Positions 19,010-26,936 of a DNA stretch of 64,000 nt are shown in pieces. The translations under genes were made by a program, and so were the position numbers. Positions within the stretch are counted from its first letter, which is position 1. Each line of letters starts with the position of its first letter. The stretch lies in assembly GCA_025457615.1 (NCBI GenBank), contig JALOTZ010000001.1, forward strand, positions 62,001 through 126,000, in the 5' to 3' direction. This DNA is from Verrucomicrobiota bacterium. Its GTDB lineage: Bacteria > Verrucomicrobiota > Verrucomicrobiia > Limisphaerales > DSYF01. The notes beneath the pieces are model-generated. The model was not told where the DNA came from, searched no databases, and worked only from the letters and a program-made list of their open reading frames with translations.

Positions 19010-19435
19010 GTGCGCATCCTCGCCCTGGATCATGGAACCGTCCGCATCGGCGTGGCCGTGAGCGATGAACTCAAGGTCATCGCCTCGCCGCTCGAATACA
19101 TTCCCGCCGAACCGTTGGCAGAGGCCCTGGACCGATTGAAAACCCTGGTGCGGGAAAAGGAGGTCGGGCAGATCATCGTGGGCATGCCCCGCAACATGGA
19201 CGGCAGCTATGGCCCGGCGGCGGAAAAAGTGCGGCAATTTGTCGCGGAACTGAAGCCAACCCTCAACCTGCCGATCCGCACCTGGGACGAGCGCCTCACG
19301 TCCGCCCAAGCCAACCGCATGCTGATCCAGGGCCATGTCCGCCGACAGGACCGCAAACAGGTCGTGGACAAGATGGCCGCCGCGATCCTGCTGCAGAGCT
19401 ACCTGGACAGCGGCGCAGGTGGAGTCATGGCGTGA
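19010..19435 (+). CDS. ruvX: Holliday-junction resolvase-like nuclease RuvX (YqgF)
   Basis: 141-residue RNase H-like protein of the YqgF family, which is involved in 16S rRNA 5'-end maturation or Holliday-junction resolution. The acidic catalytic set is present: D7 in LALDHGTVRIGVA, Glu in TWDERLTS, and Asp near VVDKMAA. The start codon is GTG (MRILALDHG). It is followed by truA after 15 bases, an arrangement that suggests an RNA-maturation operon. Confidence 0.92.
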   Translation: MRILALDHGTVRIGVAVSDELKVIASPLEYIPAEPLAEALDRLKTLVREKEVGQIIVGMPRNMDGSYGPAAEKVRQFVAELKPTLNLPIRTWDERLTSAQANRMLIQGHVRRQDRKQVVDKMAAAILLQSYLDSGAGGVMA

Positions 19436-19450
19436 TGGAGTCGTGTCTCG

Positions 19451-20257
19451 ATGAAAAGCCAGCACTCCAACATTGCCCCCCCCCACGCCTCCATTCCCGC
19501 CGCGAAGGTCAAAATGCGGCTCACCATCGCCTACGACGGCACCCACTACTCCGGCTGGCAGGTGCAAAAGGGCAGTACCGGCGTCCAGGATGTGGTGGAG
19601 CGAGCCCTCGCCGGAGTCATCCCCGGCCACCATCGACTGCACAGCTCAAGTCGCACCGACACCGGGGTGCACGCGTTGGGGATGGTGGCCCACGTCGAAC
19701 TGCCAAAGGACAAGCTCAAAGTCCCACCGCGAAAACTCCGGCTCGCCTTGAACGCGCACCTGCCCGGGGACATCCGCATAGTCACGGTCAGCCGGGCCCG
19801 CCCGGGTTTTCATGCCCGTTTCGACGCCACCGGCAAGCAATACCGCTACTTCGTGTGGAATCATCCCGCGATGAATCCCCTGCTCCGCACCACCGCGTGG
19901 CACGTGCCCCAAGCCCTGGACCTGGCGGCCATCCGCGCCGCAGCCGCGCATTTCGTCGGCCAACACGACTTCCGCTCCTTTGCCGCCAACCGCGGCTATG
20001 CGTTCCACGATACCGTCCGCACACTGACCCGGTGCGGCGTCCGGCGCAGCGGTTCCCTGCTCACCTTCATCATCGAAGGCGACGGCTTCCTCTACCGGAT
20101 GTGCCGCGGCATGGTGGGAACGCTGATCCAGGTCGGGCGGGGCCGGTTTGGGGCGGATGCCATCCCGGAGATGTTCCGGCATAAGGATCGCCGCATTGCC
20201 GGCATGACCGCACCCGCCCATGGACTGGTGCTGTGGAAGGTGAACTACGGACGCTGA
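19451..20257 (+). CDS. truA: tRNA pseudouridine(38-40) synthase
   Basis: Isomerises uridines 38-40 in the tRNA anticodon stem. 268 residues with the catalytic Asp in SSRTDTGVHA, the YDGTHYSGWQ start of the domain, KQYRYFVW and GDGFLYRMCRGMVG, all diagnostic of TruA. An N-terminal extension (MKSQHSNIAPPHAS) precedes the true domain start at M22. Either ATG could be used, and the later one at 19514 would give the usual length. It lies just downstream of ruvX. Confidence 0.95.
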   Translation: MKSQHSNIAPPHASIPAAKVKMRLTIAYDGTHYSGWQVQKGSTGVQDVVERALAGVIPGHHRLHSSSRTDTGVHALGMVAHVELPKDKLKVPPRKLRLALNAHLPGDIRIVTVSRARPGFHARFDATGKQYRYFVWNHPAMNPLLRTTAWHVPQALDLAAIRAAAAHFVGQHDFRSFAANRGYAFHDTVRTLTRCGVRRSGSLLTFIIEGDGFLYRMCRGMVGTLIQVGRGRFGADAIPEMFRHKDRRIAGMTAPAHGLVLWKVNYGR

Positions 20258-20270
20258 TCCATGCCTGGCC

Positions 20271-21125
20271 TCAGGCGTAGAGCACCGACTTGAGCTCGTG
20301 GTTGAGCACGCTCATGAAGCCGTAGCGTTTGTCGGGGTCAAACTCGAGACAGCGCAGAATGGCGATCTCCAGACGGGACGGCAGGTCCGGGTTGTATTCG
20401 CGCGGCGGAACCGGGCTCTTGGGATTGGACTGCGCGGCGACGATTTCCGTGGGCGTTTCGCCCTCGAACGGCTTGTGATTGGTCAGGAGTTCGTAGGCCG
20501 ATACGCCAAAGGCGAAGATGTCCACCCGTTGATCGAAGGGCTCCCCCTTCAACTGCTCCGGCGCCATGTAGGACGGCGTGCCGGGATTCTTCGAGGGCCG
20601 ATGCGGTTTGCCGGTGATGGGCTGGGCCAGGTCGAAGTCCACCAGCTTCACGGAGCCGTTGCGGGAAATGTGCAGGTTCTCGGGCTTGAAATCCAGATGC
20701 ATGAACCCGCTCTCGTGCACATGCTCGAGCGCGGCGGCTGAATCCAGGATGATCTGCGCCACGTTCTCCAGCAGAACCGGGTCGTGCCGCGCATAAAGCT
20801 CCTTGAGGTTGTCCCCCTCCACGAAATCCATGAGGCAGTAATACTGCCCGTCCAGCTTGCCGTGCTCGTAGTAACCAATGATGTTGTCGTGACTCTGCAC
20901 CTTCGCCAGCGTCTCGCAGCCGCGACTGAACCGGCGTCGGGCCGCCGATTCATGCTTCAACGCGGCGCGCAGGCGGCGCAGAGCGTAGGTCTTGCCGCGC
21001 GAATCGGTCGCCAGCCAGATGTCCGCCATCCCGCCACTGTTGATCAATTCGTGCAACTGAAACCGCCCGAAGGGACCCGGTCCGGTCTCCTCGCTCTCCC
21101 CGCCTTTCCTGAACAGGCTCAGCAC
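20271..21125 (-). CDS. Hanks-type Ser/Thr protein kinase fold with altered catalytic motifs
   Basis: 284 residues forming one kinase domain with no receptor or TM segment. The P-loop (INSGGMADIWLA), helix-C Glu (about E71), HLDFKPEN catalytic loop (D145, K147, N150), PEQLKGEPFDQRVDIFAFG and C-lobe are clear. Three key sites differ from active kinases: the VAIK lysine is Arg (YALRRL, R50), HRD is HLD, and DFG is DFD (D163-F-D165). Asp145 and Asp163 remain, so weak activity or a role as a pseudokinase scaffold is possible. It is convergent with truA. Confidence 0.88.
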   Translation of the reverse strand: MLSLFRKGGESEETGPGPFGRFQLHELINSGGMADIWLATDSRGKTYALRRLRAALKHESAARRRFSRGCETLAKVQSHDNIIGYYEHGKLDGQYYCLMDFVEGDNLKELYARHDPVLLENVAQIILDSAAALEHVHESGFMHLDFKPENLHISRNGSVKLVDFDLAQPITGKPHRPSKNPGTPSYMAPEQLKGEPFDQRVDIFAFGVSAYELLTNHKPFEGETPTEIVAAQSNPKSPVPPREYNPDLPSRLEIAILRCLEFDPDKRYGFMSVLNHELKSVLYA

Positions 21126-21188
21126 GAGCCGGGTTATAGCATCCCGGGACCGGGATGGCCATCCTCTTTGCAGCCTGCCGCCAACGCT

Positions 21189-21249
21189 GAACCTCGTAGC
21201 CGTGGACGCCTGCCTGTGCGGGGCACGCAGACAGGTGAGTCCGCGCTGA
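21189..21249. repeat. REP-A element interrupted by a nested hairpin
   Basis: The left part GAACCTCGTAGCCGTGGACG (21189-21208) and the right part TGAGTCCGCGCTGA (21236-21249) join to a full family A element if 27 bases (21209-21235) are removed. Those 27 bases are themselves a near-palindrome (CCTGCCTGTGCG / CACGCAGACAGG). Confidence 0.7.
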
Positions 21250-21314
21250 TCTCCGGCTCCGACCGCGGAAGGGCGCCCGAATGGCTTGAGGGCGGCGTCC
21301 AGTTCGCGATGATG

Positions 21315-21349
21315 GCGCCGACTGACGTACGGCGGCTACGGTTCAGGGG
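21315..21349. repeat. Inverted REP-A element
   Basis: The inverse copy GCGCCGACTGACGTACGGC followed by GGCTACGGTTCAGGGG lies 65 bases after the interrupted copy and faces it. Together they form an inverted pair, as at 5499-5600. Confidence 0.7.
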
Positions 21350-21426
21350 CGTCGTGGCCCCAACTCACGTCCAATCTTGGAGGTGTTCGCTTCCCATGAA
21401 CCCTGGTCCTCGATTACCGTTCCGCG

Positions 21427-22164
21427 GTGGCGTGGGTAATTCCAAGGGCAGGGCTGAACCGGGTGCTCAGGTGGTTGTATCCGGACGCCTGCCAGATTTG
21501 TCACGTCCACCACGCGACCCCGGCCGAGGGTTATGTGTGCAATGATTGCTGGCGCGGGGTGCGATTCATCGAGGCCCCGTTCTGCGATCGGTGCGGGCTG
21601 CCGTTCGAGGGCGAGATCACGACCCGATTCGAGTGCGCCAACTGCCAGGAATTGGATCTCCACTTCGATCAGGCGCGCTCGGCCGTCCTGGCGCGCGGCG
21701 TGGTGCTGGATGTCATTCACCGTTACAAATACCGACACGCCCGCTGGTTCGAGCCGTTCCTGGCCGACCTGCTCATCCGCCGGGCCGCCCCGGTGCTGAA
21801 CCCGTCCGACTGGGACGCGCTGGTGCCCGTCCCGCTGCATCCGGTGCGGCAACGGGAGCGTGAGTTCAACCAGGCGCATCAACTGGCCACGCACCTCAGT
21901 CAGGCGACCGGAATTCCAGTGAAGGCGGAGGCCCTCCGACGGGTGCGCCCGACCCGCACCCAGACCCTGTTGAGCCGCGAACAACGCGCCGGTAATATCC
22001 GTGGGGCGTTCGCCTTGCACGATCCGAACCCGTGGAAGAACCGCTCCTGCGTGATCGTGGATGACGTCCTCACCACCGGCGCCACCACCAGCGCCTGCGC
22101 CCGGGAACTCAAAGCCGCCGGGGCCCGCCGGGTTTGCGTCTGGACAGTGGCTCGCGGAGTCTGA
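21427..22164 (+). CDS. ComF-family phosphoribosyltransferase-like protein
   Basis: 245 residues. The N-terminus carries four CxxC pairs (CQIC, CNDC, CDRC, CANC) that would bind two zinc ions. The C-terminal half has the type I phosphoribosyltransferase fold with the PRPP motif VIVDDVLTTGATTS. ComF proteins support DNA uptake in naturally competent bacteria and are widespread elsewhere, where the reaction is not settled. The start is GTG at 21427; GTG at 21463 is an alternative. Nearby pilus genes at 34.9-39.7 kb could supply an uptake machine, but no comEC/comEA is present in this window. Confidence 0.9.
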   Translation: MAWVIPRAGLNRVLRWLYPDACQICHVHHATPAEGYVCNDCWRGVRFIEAPFCDRCGLPFEGEITTRFECANCQELDLHFDQARSAVLARGVVLDVIHRYKYRHARWFEPFLADLLIRRAAPVLNPSDWDALVPVPLHPVRQREREFNQAHQLATHLSQATGIPVKAEALRRVRPTRTQTLLSREQRAGNIRGAFALHDPNPWKNRSCVIVDDVLTTGATTSACARELKAAGARRVCVWTVARGV

Positions 22165-22245
22165 ATACTCCCTCCGGTCAAGGGCACCAGGCTGGGACCC
22201 GGGGTTTGCGCATGCCGCGGCACCTCGACGCCTGGCACTTGAGAT

Positions 22246-23193
22246 ATGGCAAGAACAAAGCAGGCCAACAAGACCTTGGGGCTCGAAAGCTCCGAGCCCG
22301 CCCTCACCCCACCCCCGCTGCCCAACGAGGCCACCACGTTCACCAAGAAGCCGAAGCTGGCTTCCGGTCCAGGCCGCAAGAAGGAAATCCCCGAGGGCCT
22401 CTGGACCAAGTGCCCGAAGTGCAGCGCGATGGTCTTCGACAAGGAACTGGACGAGAACCTCAAGGTCTGCACCAAGTGCACCCATCACTTTCCCATCGGG
22501 GCCCGCGAACGCATCAACTCCCTCGTGGAAACCTGTTCCTTCGAGGAAATGAACGCCAACCTCGAGAGTGTGGACGTGCTCGAGTTCACCGGCGTGGCCT
22601 CCTACAAGTCCAAGCTCGAGGCCTACCAGAAATCCACCGGACTCAAGGACGCGGTCATCACCGGCATCGGGCTCATCGGCACCCGGCGCGTGGCCCTCGG
22701 GGTCATGGACTTCGGCTTCCTGGGCGGCTCGATGGGATCCGTCGTGGGGGAGAAGCTCACCCGCCTGATCGAGGCGGCCACGCACAAGAGCATCCCGCTG
22801 ATCATCATCTCGACCAGTGGCGGCGCCCGGATGTATGAGGGGATGTTCAGCCTGATGCAGATGGCCAAGACCTGCGCTGCCCTGGCCTACCACGCGAAGG
22901 CCCGGCTGCCCTACATCAGCGTCCTCACCCATCCCACCACCGCCGGCGTCATGGCCAGCTACGCCAGCGTCGGGGACCTGATCGTGGCCGAACCCGGCGC
23001 CATGATCGGCTTTGCCGGCCCGCGCGTGATCAAGGACACCACGCAAGCGGAACTGCCCCCCGGATTCCAAACCGCCGAGTTCCTCCTCGACCGCGGCCTC
23101 ATCGACACCATCGTGCCGCGCAAGGACATGAAACAGCGGCTCGGGGATTACCTCGACTACCTCGGCGCGGGCCGGTCCGCCCATGCGCAGTGA
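22246..23193 (+). CDS. accD: Acetyl-CoA carboxylase carboxyltransferase subunit beta
   Basis: Transfers CO2 from carboxybiotin to acetyl-CoA at the first step of fatty-acid synthesis, with AccA. 315 residues. The N-terminal zinc ribbon is present (CPKCSAMVF...CTKC), followed by the crotonase-like fold with LGGSMGSVVGEK and IISTSGGARMYEG oxyanion-loop segments and GVMASYASVGD. A 40-residue Pro/Ala/Lys-rich leader precedes the domain. It is followed by rfbA after 51 bases and may share transcription with the rhamnose genes. Confidence 0.97.
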   Translation: MARTKQANKTLGLESSEPALTPPPLPNEATTFTKKPKLASGPGRKKEIPEGLWTKCPKCSAMVFDKELDENLKVCTKCTHHFPIGARERINSLVETCSFEEMNANLESVDVLEFTGVASYKSKLEAYQKSTGLKDAVITGIGLIGTRRVALGVMDFGFLGGSMGSVVGEKLTRLIEAATHKSIPLIIISTSGGARMYEGMFSLMQMAKTCAALAYHAKARLPYISVLTHPTTAGVMASYASVGDLIVAEPGAMIGFAGPRVIKDTTQAELPPGFQTAEFLLDRGLIDTIVPRKDMKQRLGDYLDYLGAGRSAHAQ

Positions 23194-23244
23194 ACCTCCT
23201 TTAGGCTCGCCTTGGCGCGCGCGGTTCCGATAGCTTCCGGCGCG

Positions 23245-24132
23245 ATGAAAGGCATCATTTTGGCTGGGGGGGCCGGATCCCGGCTCTACCCATTGACCCG
23301 CGTGGCCAGCAAGCAGCTCCAGCCGGTCTATGACAAGCCCATGGTCTATTATCCCCTCACCACCCTGGTCGAGGGAGGCGTGCGCGAGTTCTGCCTTATT
23401 TCGACCCCGCAAGACCTGCCCCGATTCCAGCAATTGCTGGGCGACGGAAACCAGTGGGGGCTCTCCATCGAGTATCGCGAACAAGCCCGGCCCGAGGGCA
23501 TCGCCCAGGCCTTCCTGATCGCGGACTCCTTCATCGGCAAGGACGCCGTCACGTTGATCCTCGGCGACAACGTCTTCTACGGCGGCGAAAGCTTTCAACG
23601 GGCGTTTCGCGAGTTCGAGCGCGGGGCGGTGATTTTCGGCTACCACGTTCATGACCCGGAACGGTATGGCGTGGTGGAGTTCGATGCCCACGGACTCGCC
23701 ATTTCCATCGAGGAAAAGCCCACGCAACCGAAGAGCAATTACGCCGTGCCCGGACTCTACCTCTTCGACAACGAGGTGGTGAACATCACCCGGGCGCTGA
23801 AGCCCTCGCCGCGCGGCGAGTTGGAGATCACGGACGTCAACATGGCCTACCTGCGCCGGGGCCGGTTGAAGGTGTATCGCCTCAACCGCGGCTTTGCCTG
23901 GCTGGACGCCGGCACCAGCAGCAGCCTTCACGAAGCTTCGGCCTACGTGCAGACCATTGAGAAGCGGCAGGGCGTCAAGATCGGGTGCCCCGAGGAAGCC
24001 GCGTTTCGACAGGGTTTCCTCTCCCTGGACCGGATGAAATCGCTGACGGACAGCATGCCCAAGTGCGAATACCGCAACTACCTGCTGCAAGTGATCGAGG
24101 AAGCGCGCCACCTGCCCGCGGAACCGGCATGA
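23245..24132 (+). CDS. rfbA: Glucose-1-phosphate thymidylyltransferase
   Basis: First enzyme of dTDP-L-rhamnose synthesis: makes dTDP-glucose from dTTP and glucose 1-phosphate. 295 residues with the nucleotide-binding start GIILAGGAGSRLYPLTR, LGDNVFYG, FDNEVV and ITDVN, plus FAWLDAGT. The ATG at 23245 is chosen because GIILAGG must follow it directly, although the frame is open from 23212. The stop overlaps the start of rfbC (ATGA). Confidence 0.97.
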   Translation: MKGIILAGGAGSRLYPLTRVASKQLQPVYDKPMVYYPLTTLVEGGVREFCLISTPQDLPRFQQLLGDGNQWGLSIEYREQARPEGIAQAFLIADSFIGKDAVTLILGDNVFYGGESFQRAFREFERGAVIFGYHVHDPERYGVVEFDAHGLAISIEEKPTQPKSNYAVPGLYLFDNEVVNITRALKPSPRGELEITDVNMAYLRRGRLKVYRLNRGFAWLDAGTSSSLHEASAYVQTIEKRQGVKIGCPEEAAFRQGFLSLDRMKSLTDSMPKCEYRNYLLQVIEEARHLPAEPA

Positions 24133-24689
24133 GGGTGATTCCCCAAGGCATTCCCGACCTGCTCCTGATCGAACCCGAGGTGTTCGGCGATCCGCGCGGG
24201 TTCTTCTTCGAGAGCTGGAACCACGCGAAATACGCCGCCGCCGGGCTGCCGCAAACTTTTGTCCAGGACAACATCTCGCTCTCGAGACGCGGCATCCTCC
24301 GCGGCCTGCACGCGCAGAACCCGAGATCCCAGGGTAAACTGGTCCAGGTGCTCCAAGGCGAGGTCTTCGATGTGGCGGTGGACATCCGCAAGGGCTCACC
24401 CACCTTCGGCCAGTGGCGCGGCCTTTCCCTGTCTGCTCAGAACAAACGCCAGCTCTGGATCCCGCCCGGGTTCGCCCACGGCTTCTTCGTGGTCAGTGAC
24501 ACCGCCCTGTTTCACTACAAGTGCACCGACTGTTACTCGCCCGGCGACGAGTTCACACTGCTCTGGAACGATCCCGACGTGGGCATCGCCTGGCCCGAAG
24601 GAACCCCCATCCTCTCGGCCAAGGATGAAAAGGGACTGCGCCTGAAAGACATCCCCGCCGCGAAACTGGAGTTCCAGACTCACCCCTGA
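24129..24689 (+). CDS. rfbC: dTDP-4-dehydrorhamnose 3,5-epimerase
   Basis: Third enzyme of the dTDP-rhamnose pathway, a cupin-fold epimerase. 186 residues. Diagnostic segments are FGDPRGFFFESWN, SRRGILRGLHAQ (catalytic His), DVAVDIRKGSPTFGQW, LWIPPGFAHGF and LLWNDPDVGI. It starts inside the rfbA stop (ATGA) and its own stop overlaps rfbD by one base. Confidence 0.97.
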   Translation: MRVIPQGIPDLLLIEPEVFGDPRGFFFESWNHAKYAAAGLPQTFVQDNISLSRRGILRGLHAQNPRSQGKLVQVLQGEVFDVAVDIRKGSPTFGQWRGLSLSAQNKRQLWIPPGFAHGFFVVSDTALFHYKCTDCYSPGDEFTLLWNDPDVGIAWPEGTPILSAKDEKGLRLKDIPAAKLEFQTHP

Positions 24690-25567
24690 TGAATCGTCCC
24701 CGCATCCTCTTGCTCGGAAAGAACGGCCAGGTGGGCTGGGAGTTGGTCCGCACCTTGGCGCCACTGGGACCGGTCACGGCAGTGGATTTTCCAGAAGTCG
24801 ATTTCACCCGGCCGGACTCACTCCAACCCTGGCTTCGCGAGAGCAACCCCACCGTCATCCTCAACGCGGCCGCTTACACCGCCGTGGACCAAGCTGAATC
24901 GGAACCCGACCTCTGCCTGGCCATCAACGGCACCACCCCGGGCGTGCTGGCCGAAGAAGCCGCCCAGCGGGGAGCGTTGCTGGTTCACTATTCGACCGAT
25001 TACGTGTTTGACGGCACCAAAACCTCGCCCTACACCGAGAACGATCTGCCAAACCCACTGGGGGTTTACGGTCGGACCAAACTGGCCGGGGACCAGGCGG
25101 TTCGACAATCAGGCTGTGACCATTTGATTTTCCGGCTCTGCTGGGTTTACGGGGCGCGTGGGAAGAACTTTCTGCTGACCATGAATCGGCTGGCCAATGA
25201 ACGGGAGACTTTGCGCGTCGTGGCCGACCAACACGGATGCCCGACGTGGTCACGCCTGATCGCCGAGGCCACCGCCCAAGCCCTCGCGCGGGCGCTATCT
25301 TCGCCCAACCGCTCCCACCTTTGCGGCACCTACCATCTGGCCGCTTCCGGTCAGACCACCTGGCACGGGTTCGCCAAGGCCATCATCGAGTCCATGCCCG
25401 CGGATCGCCGCTGCTGCCAGCAGGTCGAAGCCATCACCACCGGTCAATATCCGACCCCGGCCCGGCGTCCAGCCTACTCGGTGCTGGACTGCGGCAAACT
25501 CGAACGCACCTTCGGCCTGCGCCTGCCCGACTGGCGCACCAGCCTGAACCAGGTCCTGGAGACATGA
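24689..25567 (+). CDS. rfbD: dTDP-4-dehydrorhamnose reductase
   Basis: Last enzyme of the pathway: reduces dTDP-4-dehydrorhamnose with NAD(P)H. 292 residues of an extended short-chain dehydrogenase. The nucleotide-binding start is LLLGKNGQVGWEL, followed by NAAAYTAVDQAE, STDYVFDGT and YGRTKLAGD (catalytic Tyr-x3-Lys), all typical of RfbD. The stop is followed after about 50 bases by rfbB, with a TCTGCC-type minisatellite in the gap. Confidence 0.96.
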   Translation: MNRPRILLLGKNGQVGWELVRTLAPLGPVTAVDFPEVDFTRPDSLQPWLRESNPTVILNAAAYTAVDQAESEPDLCLAINGTTPGVLAEEAAQRGALLVHYSTDYVFDGTKTSPYTENDLPNPLGVYGRTKLAGDQAVRQSGCDHLIFRLCWVYGARGKNFLLTMNRLANERETLRVVADQHGCPTWSRLIAEATAQALARALSSPNRSHLCGTYHLAASGQTTWHGFAKAIIESMPADRRCCQQVEAITTGQYPTPARRPAYSVLDCGKLERTFGLRLPDWRTSLNQVLET

Positions 25568-25579
25568 ATGTCCTGACTG

Positions 25580-25607
25580 AACTCTGCCTTCTGCCCTCTG
25601 CCCTCCG
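25580..25607. repeat. TCTGCC minisatellite between rfbD and rfbB
   Basis: Imperfect tandem units ACTCTGCCTTCTGCCCTCTG then CCCTCCGC in the 49-base spacer. The same kind of unit, in inverse orientation, lies in queG at 51093-51123. Confidence 0.65.
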
Positions 25608-25616
25608 CACTCCACC

Positions 25617-26648
25617 ATGAACCTTCTCATCACAGGCGGCGCTGGATTCATCGGTTCCAACCTGATTCATCACATCATTGACCAGCCGGTCATCCAACGA
25701 CTGGTCAACCTCGATTGCCTCACCTACGCCGGCCATCCGGAAAATCTGGCTGCCGTGGCCCGGCACCCGAAGTACGTCTTCGAGCCGGTGGACTTGCGGG
25801 ACAAGGAAGCCACGGTCCGGGTCCTCCGGGACCACCACATCACCCACGTGATGCACCTGGCGGCCGAATCGCATGTGGACCGCTCCATCACCGGCCCGGG
25901 GGATTTCATCACCACCAACATCGTCGGCACCTTCAACCTCCTCGAAGCCTGCCGGTCCGCCTGGCTCAACCTGCAATCTGCAATCTCCAATCTGCAATCC
26001 TTTCGTTTCCACCACGTCTCCACGGACGAAGTTTACGGGTCGCTGGGCCCGACCGGCCTGTTCACGGAAACCACCCCTTACGCGCCCAACTCGCCCTACT
26101 CCGCCAGCAAGGCATCCAGCGACATGCTCGTGCGCGCCTACCACCACACCTACGGACTCCCGGCGGTCATCACCAATTGCTCCAACAACTACGGTCCCTA
26201 CCAGTTCCCCGAGAAGCTCATCCCGGTGGTGATCCTGAGTTGCCTGAACCGCAAGCCCATCCCGGTTTATGGCGACGGCATGAACGTTCGCGACTGGCTC
26301 TTTGTCCGGGACCACGCCGAAGCCCTCTGGCAGGTACTCACCCGCGGACGCGACGGCGAGACCTACAACATTGGCGGACACAACGAGTGGGCCAACCTCC
26401 GCATCGTCGAGCTGATTTGCGACCTGGTGGATGAATTCAAGCCCACCCTCGGCGGGAACACGCGACGGCTCATCACCTTCGTCAAGGACCGGCCCGGGCA
26501 CGACCGGCGCTACGCCATCGACGCCTCGAAGATCCAGCGCGAACTCGGCTGGACCCCTGCCCACACGTTCGAGACCGGGATTCGCGAGACGGTGAAGTGG
26601 TACCTGGACAGCGCGGACTGGGTGCGCGCGGTCAGCACCAAGGCCTAA
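25617..26648 (+). CDS. rfbB: dTDP-glucose 4,6-dehydratase
   Basis: Second enzyme of dTDP-rhamnose synthesis. 343 residues. The Rossmann start [14 protein letters not shown], the [11 protein letters not shown] motif, STDEVYG, and YSASKAS (catalytic Tyr-x3-Lys) are intact. The segment [12 protein letters not shown] before [13 protein letters not shown] is encoded by a CAATCTG minisatellite, but the loop there varies in length in the family. The gene order A-C-D-B differs from the enterobacterial B-D-A-C order. It is the last gene of the cluster. Confidence 0.97.
   Translation: MNLLITGGAGFIGSNLIHHIIDQPVIQRLVNLDCLTYAGHPENLAAVARHPKYVFEPVDLRDKEATVRVLRDHHITHVMHLAAESHVDRSITGPGDFITTNIVGTFNLLEACRSAWLNLQSAISNLQSFRFHHVSTDEVYGSLGPTGLFTETTPYAPNSPYSASKASSDMLVRAYHHTYGLPAVITNCSNNYGPYQFPEKLIPVVILSCLNRKPIPVYGDGMNVRDWLFVRDHAEALWQVLTRGRDGETYNIGGHNEWANLRIVELICDLVDEFKPTLGGNTRRLITFVKDRPGHDRRYAIDASKIQRELGWTPAHTFETGIRETVKWYLDSADWVRAVSTKA
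25971..26001. repeat. CAATCTG minisatellite inside rfbB
   Basis: Head-to-tail CTGCAATCTGCAATCTCCAA then TCTGCAATCC, four imperfect units in a variable loop before the catalytic STDEVYG segment. The frame remains open. Confidence 0.7.
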
Positions 26649-26936
26649 CCCGATTGGCAAGAAGAGTCTCTCGGCCGGCAGGGCCAGCAGACTTTGACCG
26701 GGGACCAAAGCGAAAACCGGCAACGTTTTGGTCAAGAAACGGTCAAGATGGATCAGTTCTCGGGCTGATTTTACTGGCCTGCGCCTGCGAGGACCGGTAG
26801 TGTTCGCAGGCTTCAGGCGAGGACGCAGCCGCCCGGGATAACGCAAACGGCGATGGCTGCGTACCGACCCGGCCGCGCAGCCCTTGCGCGCGCGCCGGCC
26901 TCCCGAAGTCCACTGAAGCAACATCAACACGAAAAC
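26649..26936. other. Intergenic region upstream of pckG
   Basis: 288 bases. It contains a possible hairpin GCCTGCGA (about 26784) / TCGCAGGC (about 26805) and two similar runs AACGTTTTGGTCAAG and AAACGGTCAAG, but no consensus promoter was convincing. The frame of pckG stays open for 28 codons before its ATG, but those codons look noncoding. Confidence 0.4.

Larger units (their letters stand above)
21126..21426. other. Divergent intergenic region with REP-A elements
   Basis: Between the kinase and comF starts. It contains one REP-A at 21189-21249, split by a 27-base insert, and an inverted REP-A at 21315-21349. Apart from these nothing gene-like was seen. Confidence 0.6.

Noticed and set aside
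21343-24399. 1018-codon antisense frame over comF, accD and rfbA
   Set aside because: Shadow of three well-supported plus-strand enzymes; composition typical of antisense GC-rich DNA.
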